Origin: Tillus elongatus
Lineage: Eukaryota; Arthropoda; Insecta; Coleoptera; Cleridae
Direction: 5' to 3'
DNA: 64,000 nucleotides
Assembly: GCA_964006375.1 (NCBI GenBank)
Contig: OZ023266.1
Coordinates: 159,467,292 to 159,531,291 of the forward strand
How positions within the stretch are numbered: position 1 is the stretch's first letter; each line of letters opens with the position of its first letter. The position numbers were made by a program, and so were the translations under genes. Shown in pieces: positions 1-14,867 of this stretch. The notes beneath the pieces were generated by a model. That model did not search any database, was not told where the DNA came from, and was given only the letters and a program-made list of their open reading frames with translations.

Positions 1-2011
1 TTTAAATTATAGTTGGTATAATTATGTTATTTTGTAAGTATTTTGAGTGTTAAATTATTTATTTTTGTATTTAGAATGTATAGAATGCAAATTTTGTAAA
101 TAAATGATAGTAATTTATGTATAGTTTTTGATTTTTAAATGTTGGGCGTCTTTTTTTTTTGCTCAAAATAAATGTAATTTTAATCTACCAACAGTGTCTC
201 TTCATTTTAGGACACTCGTTATATACCTTTATAGCAAAACTAATATTTCTTTTAAAAATGTCAAATTATTATTATTACAGCTCTGAGTCTAGGAAATTTC
301 TTTATTATAGTTGATATACTAATTTTAAATACATATATAATACATATATGTTTTGAGAAAATAAATATTTACCTGTTCCTTGTTATTCTGTTTTTTTATT
401 TATTTACCACGGCTACCTTTGAATATCTCTGTACAGGGAATATTTTATATTTGGATTTCGAAGTGAAAATTCTTACACTCTCCAGCATCTATCGAACCTG
501 CTCTAATTTGGCTATATGCTATTTTAGTCAACGGAAAATGACTTAATAAACTTTAAGAAATTTTTAAAAATTGTAAAACATTTTTTTTATATTATTGATT
601 ATGAATGAAAATGGACTACAAAATTTATTTCTTTCGGATCCTTTCTATATTATTAATTAAATCTGACAGTTTGAAAGAAGGTTACAAGATGACTTATTAC
701 CCATTTTAAATGCAATGTTTTATCTGAACCTGTTTTGTTTTAACATTCCAGTTATATTAATTTATGATTTTCGTTGCCATGGAAGCGGCGTTTTTCCACG
801 TGTTCGTAACTATGGAGATGAAATCTTAAAATGGAAGATATGAATTTTAAAGCTTACGTGAATTTGCCACTTGGTGCCCTCTATTAGTGTTCCTTCGTTC
901 TTCTTATGTAAACTTGGTTTTACAGCGATATGTTGGCAGAAGTTGTTCATAAAATGTCATTTCCACTCCAATTTGTCAGTTAATTATAATATTTAGGTTA
1001 TTTTCTACTATTGACTGTAAACAGACTGTTAATTTATATTATTTGATGAAGTACCTGGTTTCCAAACTGTGGCGTCTATTGGGATTTTCCACTATTTGCT
1101 GTTTTCTTGTTATACGTACTAATAGCCTTGCTTGAAATTTTTCAACAGTTAATCCTTGGTAAATATAATGCTTTTATACACTTTTTAGCTTTATTAGCGT
1201 GTTTTTTTTTAAACTCTTTTCAACGTTTTTACTAATCTGCACGCTGCTATCTTCTTGCTTGCTTTAGGTTCTTGATAACAGTCCCGTTCTTAATCCTGCC
1301 GGATATTCTCCTTTGTTTTGGTTATCACCAATCAAATCTAATAATTAGTGTTTGAAATTTGCTTTAACCAATTGATGTCTTTATTTTCAGATAAGTCCAA
1401 TCACATGGCAGATTTCATAAAATTAGTCAAAGAACACTACTTCCTCTCGATCATAATAATTAAATAACTGTATTACATTCAGGTTAGTCAAATATATGTT
1501 TGTAAATTCAAATTTCTAACCTATACACTTTTATACAAATGTCAAACCTTATTTAGCATTATCATTAACAAATTCTTTCCTTAACTACTAATTAACTGGT
1601 TTCTACTTACTTTCCTTATTTCACTACATTAACATGTTTTTTACTAAACTTATAACTAAACAAATCACCAGAAGTTTATGAATTTGTCTTTGTCGAACAC
1701 AGTTTTTTCTTGTTTTACGGACTTGATTTAGAATTGTTTACAACGTTTTGTCTTAGGGTTTATTTCACTTTCACTTTGTATTTATGCAGTCCATTATCCT
1801 ATCCACTTCAGTTGTCCGTTATAGGTGCAATACAAAATTTTTATGGCTTAACAGGTAACTTTAATCATGTCATCAATCTCTTCACTAGCAAATACATATA
1901 GTTAATTATTTAAAATTTCAGGTTCTGCTGGATAACTGATTGTAATTTACCCCTCACTCTGAATGCAGCTGTGATAACAACATGGATTACAAATTTTCAG
2001 GTATTTACTTT

Positions 2012-2014
<3 letters not shown>
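1..2014. other. AT-rich DNA without a recognisable gene
   Basis: Only short open frames occur, dominated by Phe, Leu and Tyr codons as expected from base composition. I see no conserved protein motif, no RNA gene and no terminal repeat. Homopolymer T and A runs are frequent. Confidence 0.6.
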
Positions 2015-2070
<56 letters not shown>

Positions 2071-2205
2071 TTAACTGACCTTGGATTTGGGTTCTAGTGG
2101 CCCTAATTCGTGCTCATTTGAAGAAATTTTCCAAAAGTCTTACTCTCGGTACTTCTCTCTTAATAAATTTTCTTATTGAAAATTCACTAAAAACTACAGG
2201 CTTGT
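1990..2205 (-). mobile_element. Family H fragment: hairpin end plus (TA)n core
   Basis: On the minus strand this reads as the left end of the repeat called family H here. It has an imperfect hairpin of the TAGTGAATTTTC / GAAAATTCACTA type at about 2160-2200, then a conserved segment resembling ATGAGCGCGAATTAGGGCC (about 2100-2130), then the (TA)n array. The same order recurs at 15.1, 22.96, 31.3, 50.0, 51.6 and 55.8 kb. The rest of the element is missing here. It has no coding capacity. I infer a non-autonomous DNA element. Confidence 0.6.
2015..2067. repeat. (TA)n microsatellite
   Basis: Perfect TA run of about 26 units forming the core of the family H fragment. Confidence 0.95.
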
Positions 2206-5200
2206 GCAATGTCAATCCACGGACCGTTTATCCGTTTCTTTAGATGACCAAGTCGAACGAGAATATTTTAATTAATTAATGAAGATCCACTATCCTGACA
2301 ATGATATACAAAAATCAAAGAAGTTGCCATAGGATAACTAACGTATTGTAGTGATGTACGTGATGGTAATACGCATCCGTGGTACAGGGTAGTGAACGTG
2401 TGTGTCCGTCTCGTAATCTTGGGTTGTTTTGGGTACAGCTCTAAATGTATAAACGGCAACGGCCAAATTGTTTCACTGTAATCGAAATTCAGATGGCCTG
2501 TAGAATATCGAGATACTTTTTTTGTTGCCCGTACGGGATAGGAATTGCTCTGCAGGATTTTGTTCAGTTGTCCGTTGGGTATAAGCTACACATTTTCAAT
2601 TAAATTCAAACAATATGGCGATAGGACGTGTAGGAATAAAATCTACTGATTGCCTTGAGAAATAAAAATACTACTACGGTAAAAATAAATTAATATGTCT
2701 GTTCCGGCAACACGACCGCCAGAATAGCGACAAAAAGAAAAAAAAAATTATCACTAATCAGAACATAGACATAAATATATATTTACATATTTATGAAGGT
2801 TCTATAGGATAATCTGCTGTCACTGTGACTTGTGGATTTACACCAAATGGTGCCATCCGGAAACTATATAACAGTTCGTTGGACTCTTTCGGCCACGTTC
2901 TCTTAAGACGTCTTGGTATCTAGTCATCCAAACTATTTTTTACCACGTCGATGTAGTCTGCTGCTAGTCTTCAAAAATACTTTTCCGATCGTTGCCGCAT
3001 AAATTCACTATCCCATAGAGCTTCCAGATCTGTGTGTAGCAGATGGTTCAGCACATACAATACTTATTCTTGGGGTTTTATATTTGAATCTTTAGATGAT
3101 GTTGACATTGGATTTGCTTGCACAGCCCTATAGTTCTATGCCATAAGGCCATGTAGGAAGAATTATAGCTTTATAAAGCACAAGGTTATTTCTTATGCTG
3201 TTACGATTTGCTTTTTCTGAAAATCGCAATTGTCTCTGATACAGAAAAAATATAAGCAACAACAAATCGCCTCAACATTTGACGACAAATCGATGCTTGT
3301 ATTTAAGAGATTTTGAACTCCGTTGCTGACATAACGAGAGCCTCAAAGGAAATTAAATAAGATCAGTTGGCTTCGTTATTGAACAGCAATTCAAGGTTTG
3401 ATTTAAGATTTGTTGAAAATTTGCTATTGACAGTTATTATCGTAGCGCTCTTACTGCCTTTCCCTCCATTTACATCAAGTATTAAATATTCACGGATGAA
3501 ACATTTTCCTGCGAGAAAAGATCGTTATTGTACGGCAGTTTCCTAGAAATCCATTCAGCCTGTTGGAGAATGAGAACAATAGGGTCGCTCTTAAAAAAAT
3601 CTGAAAATATCGATTTATATATTTGAAATGTAGTTTTATAGTAAATACACGCATCAAGCAATGCAAAATACCCGAAGATTTTAAAGGATATGACAGTAAA
3701 CGTCGATGCAGACTTTAAAACGGGTGTAAATAGGGTCGATTTTCTAACATCTAAGGGGTAATATCGATTTGTTCTGCAAGGTGCACCAACTTCCCTACTA
3801 TCATACGTAGCTGTGGCGGTTGGAAGTTCGAACCAATCAGATTCGATAGGTCCACGCGCGATTTTGAAGCGTCACTAGTTCTATAAAACTGAAATATTGA
3901 TAGGCAACTGAGAAGAATGAATTGAGTGAGAGAACAGTGCGTAACCCAGTAGTTTCCAGCTACCGTTTATCCAAGAGTACCTAGGTGGCCACCTCGAAGG
4001 GTATAGTGCTTTGCGGAAGCCTGATTTGTGAACCCCACCTATCGAAATCAACCCAGTGGGGTCGTTTGGTCTTCCATTATTTTGTCTCCCTTTATGTTGT
4101 CTGCTTTGATCTCGTAATGTCTTCTCTGGGCATTCTCCTGTTTTTCTGGCATCACCGTCTACGCTCTCTGCTCACGCCGTCCATTACCTCCTGGCGTGGA
4201 CTTTTAAGTCTGTCTCCTCAGACTTAACGAGAGTCAACCTCTGTCTAGACACCTGTTGATGGCGTCATCCAGCATAGAAATGCTCTGCAGGCCAGACCTA
4301 GCCTCTTTCTGATCAATTAACTACAGGGTTTGAATTTAAAGAATCTACTTCACCAGTTGAAATGGCATCTTCCAGAACACGTGTGAGTCTTTGCTAAATT
4401 GTTTTATTGTGACTTAGGGTTTGACTCTGATACAAACTTTTTCTCTGTACTAGTGGACTTTTAAAGAAATTAAAATTAATTTAAATACTTCTAAATTCAC
4501 TTTTTCTTTTAAACAGTGAGGTTCTTTATTAGATATATCTATTACGAATGTAGAATATGTAAACTTCTTAATATTTCTCTTACGAGATGTAAAATGAGTA
4601 AAACTCTAGTAATTTCCTCGTAAATATGTAAATTATAATTTTCCTTGTTGATTTGAAGAAAAGTATGAATGCAGGCATTTCTGATTGTTTAAGGAAGCGG
4701 AGGATAATTTACTGGGGGTGTTGGGAGCACTGAATTTAGACTGAACTAGAGAATCATATTGTAACGATGTTTAACCTTTAATAACTAGAAACCAAGTCTC
4801 TCCTCTCATATTTACAAAACACTTATATATAGATTCACTTGAACTAATTCTTAACAATAAGTAAACAACGTGGTCATCAGTTCACAACAAAATTTGCAAC
4901 CTAAATTTCAATCTGTAAATATCAATATTGTTTATGTAAATACGCCAAGTGATGATATCAATTCAATGTCAATAATTACGAGACGGACTTGACCTACTAC
5001 ATACTTGACTTTGCTTTACTTTAAATGTTTCCTAATTTTATTGATTAATATTATAATATCTGTTGTAGTAATTATAATAATAGGAATAAAATTACGATAT
5101 ATTTGCACCCCTAGGGACGCTCTCCTGGATAGCTGACTGTTCCATGAACATACTGCCGAGTCAAAAGAATTACGTCCCTCTCGATAGCTAGGAGCTAAAA

Positions 5201-6288
5201 GCTGATTTTATTTTGACATAAGTTTGGCACTAACTGGGCAGAATAAAGTTTATTTAAAATTGACCAATTAATTAAGCTCAAACTCATGATTTAATTTTAA
5301 TACTCTGTTCACATATTATTGCATTTCATCCATTAAGAATTAAGATCTCACACTCTCCAATTGTATATAATATGTGTGTGTATATATAAATATGTTTATG
5401 TTAATAAAATCTAATATTTGTGTTTTTATATGTGTGCCTGATTGAGTAATTGATTCCTTTTGAACAATTCTCCTAATGTCAGTGTTGGTGTAGCGACATT
5501 TAAATATCTTTATCTAGATCTCTCAATATTTAAAGAAAAACTTACTCTGGTTTAATCTGGGGGAGCTCAAAAATTAAAGACCCTGGATAAAGCAAGATTA
5601 TAATGTGGTAGGCATTTATTTATCTCTTTGTTATAAACCGGTATAGTGTATTCTATATCCAATTGAGTCACTAATTATTACAAAACTGAAGGATAGGTAA
5701 ACAATGCTAGTTTCTGGGAGGTGAATATCACTCTTAGCCTAAGTATTGTCCGGATTTAGATCCATGTGAAGAACACCTCGAAATATCGACCACGGATAAA
5801 TACTGAATAAATACATGAAGAAATTAGAAAGAGTAACAATGCACAGAGAAGATTTTCTACCGATTAACCAATATTTATAATCTTCATTTTGAGGTCCATT
5901 TTTTTTTGTTTTTTTACTAAGTGTATTTTCCGCGTTAGTCTTTTATTCAGATGCATACACAAATACTATTTTTAGCTTGCCTATTGGTGTGGACAGGAGA
6001 AAATTCTGAATTTTTCAGTGAACGGTTCACTTGAACAGACTGTTTCGTCAACTTTTATTTTCCATTTTCTCAACCAATTTTCCAACAAACTGAAGTGGTC
6101 TCGCAGAAATTTTGAAGCAATTTCGGGTTTTTCATGCATGGTCATGAATAATGTATAGTCAGAAAAGTGGTTGTTTCAGTACTAAACGTTGTGGGTAAAT
6201 CTAGTGTTAATAGCAAATATAGGATTAGAGCGGAAAATGCAAAAAAAAAACACCTTAGTCGGACCTTTAAAAGCTGCCTTTTTTCACA
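2206..6288. other. No gene recognised
   Basis: About 4 kb without a supported gene. The longest open frame (3985-4227, 80 codons from a non-ATG start) shows no motif I recognise and lies in a slightly less AT-rich patch (about 3950-4320) that may be an old retroelement remnant. A short run of TGTGTG/TATATA lies near 5370-5390. Nothing else can be assigned. Confidence 0.5.
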
Positions 6289-6400
6289 TTATGCAACCAT
6301 ACCTCCTTTAAACCCTGTCTACCTCGCAGAGCACCCCTAGTCACACAGGTCCCGTAACTTTCTTCGGGGTTGTTCCCAAGAAATTATTTTTGTGGTTTAG
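6289..6400 (+). repeat. Dispersed repeat P, copy 1 (partial)
   Basis: Closely matches 6739-6850 in the same orientation. Both contain CCATACCTCCTTTAAA near the start and CGTAACTTTCTTCGGGGTTG in the middle. Further copies lie near 45.8 kb (minus) and 46.05 kb (plus). Together with copy 2 it brackets the hAT fragment. Family unknown and non-coding. Confidence 0.75.
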
Positions 6401-6489
6401 AAACCAAAACAAACCGACCAGAGGCAGTTCAATGAAGGTTAATGCAAGGCGATGATTGGCAGCAATATATCGCTCTCAAAATTAAATAA

Positions 6490-6725
6490 TCCAAACCTAA
6501 ATCAATTTCTAGGAAAGTACTGCAAGCATAATGTCACTGACGAGTCAACCTTGCGTGAGAGATGCGTCGACACCATTTCTAAAAAGAAACATTACTGAAT
6601 ATAAGAAATGCTGTGAGTTCAAATTCTTTTTATGTCATAGTAGATGAAAGTACAGATTCGTGTGCGCCCATGCATTATTTTGCGTGTTATGGAAAGAGAA
6701 TCCAGGCAGCTTCTATCTTTTTGCG
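6490..6725 (+). pseudogene. hAT-type transposase fragment
   Basis: The plus strand, read in two frames joined by one frameshift near 6588-6600, gives a segment containing TDESTLRERCVD followed by FYVIVDESTD. That order (a DESTLR motif, then a hydrophobic strand ending in a D-E-S/T-T-D signature) is what I know from hAT-derived transposases and CGGBP1-like proteins of arthropods. In hAT proteins the second motif carries the first catalytic Asp. Only about 75 residues remain, so there is no N-terminal zinc finger and no C-terminal dimerisation domain. In-frame stops confirm decay. The assignment rests on motif recognition and would need a profile search. Confidence 0.55.
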
Positions 6726-6738
6726 TAAAAAAAAATGA

Positions 6739-6935
6739 GCAGCCATACCTCCTTTAAATCCTGTCTAACCCGTAGAGCACCCCTAGTCACACAGATACCG
6801 TAACTTTCTTCGGGGTTGTTCCCAAGAATTTATTCTTATGGTTTATGCATTGAGGGTGTTTGTAGGCATGCAGAAGGGGAAGGAAAACCTCAGTGACGAA
6901 GTAGCGGATCTCACCCACCACCCCACCCCCACCAG
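6739..6935 (+). repeat. Dispersed repeat P, copy 2 (longer)
   Basis: Extends copy 1 by about 85 bp (TTTATGCATTGAGGGTG and a region near GACGAAGTAGCGGATC). The same extension appears reverse-complemented at 45735-45917, which defines a repeat unit of about 190 bp. Confidence 0.75.
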
Positions 6936-7382
6936 TCAAAACAAGGATAAGTGTAATCTGAGAAATAGATAGTGATAGGTAAAGGCACGGAAAAAATGCA
7001 ATTTGCATTTCCTTTCATTTTTTGCATCTTTTCGTAGAAAATGCATTTTTGTCAATCAATCAGAAAGTTTTGCAGTTTTTCTCACATATTTTCAAATTAT
7101 AACAAACACAAAGGACATAAAGCTATAGTGTCTGGTGTATTATTTTTACTTAGACCTTAACATATAAAGACGGCCAGTGCAGTTCCTGGATCTTAACGCC
7201 GGCAGAGGCGGATGATGAAATTCGTAGAATCGTAGACAATGATAAATAGCCCATTATATTATATAACCGGAATCGGGAAGAACCCAGATGGTTGGAATTA
7301 GTATAATTCAAGGCACAAATAATAAAGATTCAGTTCCAAGTGCCAGAATGACCAACAGTTTCGTAAATATTATTTAGTTATT

Positions 7383-7551
7383 GCATGGGCCACCAGGGCC
7401 GCAACACACATCAAGACCCTTCAAATCATCCAGAATAAAATTCTGAGAATGGTTACCGGAGCGCCATGGTTTGTCAGAAACAGTCAGATTCACTATAATC
7501 TGGAAATGCCTTCGATACTCGCTCACCCGGACTGTAAATTTCGAAGCTATA
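7383..7551 (+). pseudogene. LINE reverse transcriptase C-terminal fragment (jockey-like)
   Basis: The frame starting at 7383 reads through a peptide containing [20 protein letters not shown] followed by [13 protein letters not shown]. This is the thumb-region signature seen after the RT catalytic core in jockey-type non-LTR retrotransposons, where an I-Q-N-K-x-L-R block precedes A-P-W-[YF]-V-R-N. No catalytic motifs remain. The fragment runs directly into the histone H3 pseudogene, which uses a different frame. It is a 5'- and 3'-truncated relic. Confidence 0.65.

Positions 7552-8833
<1,282 letters not shown>

Positions 8834-8925
<92 letters not shown>
8834..8925. repeat. (TA)n microsatellite
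   Basis: Uninterrupted TA run of about 46 units, about 80 bp from the ribozyme-like end of the Penelope-like element. Confidence 0.95.
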
Positions 8926-8928
<3 letters not shown>

Positions 8929-9005
8929 ATATCGCATTACACTGTAATCACTTTTAAATATACACTTTATTTGTTTGCTGTACGTTTGTGATTTCTTATT
9001 GGTTT

Positions 9006-9050
9006 GCGCGGACTGCAGTTTCGAACCGTCCCGGTTCATCACCAGCACGC
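9006..9050 (-). ncRNA. Hammerhead ribozyme candidate in the Penelope-like element
   Basis: Read on the minus strand. Stem I is GCGTG (9050-9046) pairing with CGCGC (9010-9006). The core is CTGGTGA (consensus CUGANGA with one A-to-G change), then one bulged T. Stem II is GAACC/GGTTC with a GTCCC-side loop at 9028-9032. GAAA follows, with a short stem III of A-U and C-G pairs closed by TGCA. The cleavage triplet is GUC, just before stem I closes. Short-stem-III hammerheads are known components of Penelope-like elements, and this one lies exactly at the 3' side of the GIY-YIG reading frame, sharing the G of its TAG stop. The core substitution may weaken cleavage. Fold and position are seen in the sequence; activity is inferred. 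Confidence 0.7.
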
Positions 9051-9830
9051 TACTGACTGTTATCGCTCCTGTGGGGTCTACGTCTGAGATTGTACGTGGC
9101 GCATGCACCGTCGTGAGCTTCTATTGGTCGGTTTCCTGTTCTCTGATTGGTTGTGCCTTCGGAGTGTGTCGTGTGTATCGGTCTCCTGTCTTGATCACTG
9201 TGGTTTGATAATTTGTCTATTTGTATGGCCTTTATTAAGTTTTGTTTAAATGTTTGTACTTGGATTTGTTCCAGCATTAATTGTTTCTTATTGTTTGTTT
9301 GTTGAATGTAGTATTGTTCCCAGATTTCAATTTTTTTGTGGTTTTTAACATGTTTCATTAGTTGTAATTGGGTGATGTCTGGTTTTTGGTGTTTTGTGTT
9401 GTGAATGTGTGTAGCTACGTTTGATTTGCAGCTAGGTATGTGGATTTTATCTAATGCTGTTATATGTTCCTTGAATATTGTTTCTATTGATTTTTTTGTC
9501 ATTCCTATATATTTTTTATTGCATGTGTTACATTCTATTTGATATATTCCGTTTAATTGATACGGGTTGTGTTCTTGTTTTTTATTCATTTTGTTTATTA
9601 TTTTGTTATTGGTTTTGTAGCTCATTTTTATGTCATATTGTTTGAGTGTTTGTGTTATTTTTTTGATGTGTTGGTTATAAGTGAATGTTGTGTATTTTGT
9701 GTTTGTTTCTGGTGTTTTGTTTTCGGTTTTGTTGATTTGTTTGTTTTTGATTTGTTTTACTAGCTTTTCTATTGTTTTCTTGTTGTATCCATTTCATTCT
9801 GGTATTTGTATCATAATAGAAATAGCAGAA
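9050..9830 (-). pseudogene. Penelope-like element: GIY-YIG endonuclease end
   Basis: The minus-strand frame is open for 191 codons from the Met at 9625, and open further upstream to about 9800. It contains NGIYQIECNTC then KKYIGMTKKS, the two halves of the GIY-YIG nuclease motif with the Cys-x2-Cys pair that Penelope-like elements carry inside it. The endonuclease nicks target DNA for the element's own reverse transcription. The RT domain is absent. Upstream, the peptide IPE-stop-NGYNKKTIEKL suggests a Trp codon turned to TGA near 9797, after which similarity ends in an inverted duplication (9833-9937). The C-terminus is Arg/His-rich and ends at 9050, where a hammerhead fold begins. The element is therefore 5'-truncated and inactive. 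Confidence 0.8.
9688..9794 (-). repeat. Inverted repeat, left arm (Penelope-like sequence)
   Basis: This arm is the reverse complement, at roughly 90 percent by eye, of 9833-9937. It encodes the NGYNKKT-to-NTKYTT stretch of the minus-strand frame. Confidence 0.8.
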
Positions 9831-9832
9831 AG

Positions 9833-9937
9833 AAATGGATACAACAAGAAAACAATATAAAAGCTAGTAAAACAAATCAAAAGCAAACAAATCAACAAAA
9901 CCGAAAGCAACACCAGAAACAAACACAAAATACACAA
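9833..9937 (+). repeat. Inverted repeat, right arm (second Penelope-like fragment)
   Basis: The same coding stretch in plus orientation, with a stop replacing one Glu codon. The arms are separated by only about 38 bp, so two fragments sit head to head. Penelope-like elements are known for tandem and inverted partial copies, which fits. Confidence 0.8.
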
Positions 9938-9989
9938 GATTTTTAGAGTTTGACGCCAGTGGCTAACAGATAACAAATACAAAATCGGA

Positions 9990-11842
<1,853 letters not shown>

Positions 11843-11997
11843 TGTTAATATTTACTCGTGTACAAATTTTGAAAATCTAATTTTTAGCCGTTTTAAAGAT
11901 GATTACGGAAAATCGGTTTAAGCGTAACAAGTTTAACACCCTGTATCTCATGATCACGACCTTAAAATGAAAAGTGTTATACAAAATATCCCCAATA

Positions 11998-12010
11998 TTT
12001 TTTAAGGGCA
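11998..12010 (+). repeat. Left target-site duplication of the GC-rich retroposon
   Basis: TTTTTTAAGGGCA, identical to 13603-13615. The two copies flank the element at 12011-13602. Confidence 0.9.
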
Positions 12011-13602
12011 GATAGATATATTTTATTATTACTGTTATTATTATTATTATTGTGAGTGGCTATTCCAGTCCCTCCACCGCGACCTTAGGTCTATTGTGGC
12101 TCACGTCTAATTATTTAGATTTCACCTATCAATTCCAGCTCCCTGAGGGAGTCGATCTTTTCTAGAGGGTGAAAGTTTGTTTGGAAGGTGTACTGCCATG
12201 TGAATGAAGTAGCTTGTCCGTTTCGAAGCTCAAAGAGAGATAACCTCTCTCCGAGTTCGTCTGGACCAGACATCCGTCAGTGTTTGCCTCGAGGCGGTAT
12301 CATGAAGTCCCGCTCTCGAGCAGCATCTAATCTCTAGTTGTAATCCACCCTAGAGATCTCAGCTCCCCTCAGGCTCTTCCAAACCTGACACCTAACAATG
12401 TTAAGACTCAAGGCAACATCTCGTCAAGTCCCGCCCCGGAGCATCACCCCAGCGAGGCCGTCCGTGCGTTTCGTAGCACACAGTATGGGCTCCAAACTCC
12501 GGGTGTTTACCACTCATCAGAGATCAGAGCCCCCGGGACGTCTGGACACACGACACACGACAGGGCTCAATCTAGGGCGGTATCATCTGGAACACCGCTC
12601 CCGAGTAACAACCAAGTGAGGCCAATTGTCAGTCTCTGAGGCCACAGTGGAGGCGCCAAACTCCGGGTGCATATCACTCCCCAGAGATGTCTACCTCCAC
12701 CCAGCCCCACCTGCACCAGACCCCCGCCAGTGTTTCATGGACTCGAGGCGGTATCATGAAGTCTCGCCCTCGAGCAGCATCAGGGCGGGGTCGTTAGCCA
12801 GTATCGATGCTCACAGAGTAGATCCAAGTCTCCAGGTGTAATCCACCCCTAGAGACCCCAGCCACCTCCGGGTTTGTCCAGGTCCAACACCTGCCAGCGT
12901 TATCTTAAATTTCACCCAACAAATCGAATTTCCGACAGGAGACGACACCTGCGAGGTGAAACTTTGTTTGACAGATGTACTGCCATCTGAGTTCGTCTGC
13001 ACCAGACATCCGTCAGTGTTTGACTCGGTGCAGTATCATGAAGTCCTGCATCCGAGCAGCATCCAAGTGGGGTTGTTTGTCCGTTTCGAAGCTCACAGAA
13101 GAGGCCTCAACTCTTAGTTTTATTCCACCCCTAAAGATCTCAGCTCTCCTCCGTGTTCGTCTAGACCCTACACTCACCAGTGATAGACTCAAGGCGACAT
13201 CCCATCGAGCCCCGCTCCCGAGCATTGCACAAGCGAGGCCCTCCGTCCGTTTCGAAGCACACAGTGGGGGCCCCAAACTCCGGGTGTTTACCACTCATCA
13301 GAGTTGTCAACCGCCTCCGGGTCGTCTAGACACACGACACCCGCCAGCACTCAAACCAAGGCGGCCCCCATCCGGAACCCTACTCCCGAGTAACAACCAA
13401 GCGCGGGGAACCATCCATTTCTAAGCCCAGAGTGGAGGCCTCAAAATCCGGGTGTACATCACTCCCCAGAGATATCCGCCTCCCTACAGGCCCACTTGGA
13501 CAAGACCCCCGCCAGTGTTTGATTCCAATTAGTCTCCTTTTACGACAGGGACGAGTTACCTTGGGCCTATTCTTTTAGTTAGTCCCCGGACCCACAGGGG
13601 AC
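12011..13602 (-). mobile_element. GC-rich retroposon with higher-order tandem repeat
   Basis: A GC-rich island of about 1.6 kb in AT-rich DNA, bounded by a perfect 13-bp direct repeat. At its low-coordinate end is TTATTATTATTATT (12035-12050), which on the minus strand is a 3' (TAA)n-type tail. The internal sequence is built of degenerate monomers marked by CCAGACATCCGTCAGTG / CCCGCCAGTGTTTGA-like motifs near 12270, 12388, 12551, 12721, 12890, 13007, 13172, 13337 and 13507. The spacings (118, 163, 170, 169, then 117, 165, 165, 170) repeat with a higher-order period of about 620 bp. Open frames on both strands (for example 12975-13424) look like by-products of GC content. The high-coordinate end contains TCCTTTTACGACAGGGACGA, reminiscent of motifs at retroelement ends. 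I infer a non-autonomous retroposon or a LINE tail; no RT is present. Confidence 0.75.
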
Positions 13603-13615
13603 TTTTTTAAGGGCA
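13603..13615 (+). repeat. Right target-site duplication of the GC-rich retroposon
   Basis: TTTTTTAAGGGCA, identical to 11998-12010. Confidence 0.9.
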
Positions 13616-13644
13616 ACTCACTACCTAATTTTTATAATCAGGAC

Positions 13645-14165
<521 letters not shown>

Positions 14166-14696
14166 ATCAGTAAGAATTAAAGCACTGTAAGACTATATAA
14201 AATACTTATTGTTTCTAATTTGGCTAACATATTTCTGATTGGTATATTATTAGCTTTTAACGAAATTCACTGGTAAGGACTGTTCTCCTAACAAGACGGT
14301 GATTGATCGGTTGCGGTTTTGTCTCAGAAACGGATTCGGGAAATGGGTCGTTTCCAATTCGATGTTTGGCTCACTTCCGCCACAGTTAACTTTGTATTGA
14401 ATTTCTGTGATAGGCTCTGACGAAGCTTCTGTATACTGGTTCGCTTTTATATTCTGTTGAACTTGTCAAATCTTCAAATCCATTATTTATGAGGGTTTTA
14501 AGATTTATTGGAATTCCACTAATGAAATATCAGTATGTTTGAAAATGTTTTGATAGGTTTATTCATTTGTATCATTATAAAAGCATATTTGTGAAGATGT
14601 TTTTTCAGATATCGGATATGAATCTTTGTACAAATAGGATGGAAAATATCTTGTTAAGGAATTTTCGTAAAGAAAATTTGCTTACGAAGAGATCAG

Positions 14697-14805
14697 GACT
14701 GTAATAGGACATTGTGAGATGTACGACAGGGTCGCCATCTCTGTGCGGAACCAGGTAGTATGTTGTCACGACAGCATGTGTACAGAGACTGTGTACAACC
14801 AACTA
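14697..14805 (+). repeat. Dispersed repeat Q, copy 1
   Basis: Shares TACGACAGGG, GCCATCTCTGTG and CCAGGTAGTATGTTGTCACG with the reverse complement of about 49385-49515. Non-coding; family unknown. Confidence 0.6.
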
Positions 14806-14867
14806 ACAGTTTTGTTAATTGTCAGGCCTGGCCCATTTCTTCCCTATTATAGGAAATATTAAACAGG

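Noticed and set aside
3985..4227. An 80-codon hydrophobic frame as a gene
   Set aside because: It starts at a non-ATG codon, has no recognisable domain, and the region shows no other gene-like signal.
12398..13424. Several open frames in the GC-rich block as genes
   Set aside because: They occur in all frames, repeat with the monomers and carry no domain; GC-rich sequence has fewer stops by chance.
12011..13602. A CRISPR-like array or rDNA spacer
   Set aside because: The repeats are diverged without unique spacers of fixed length, and no rRNA sequence is present.
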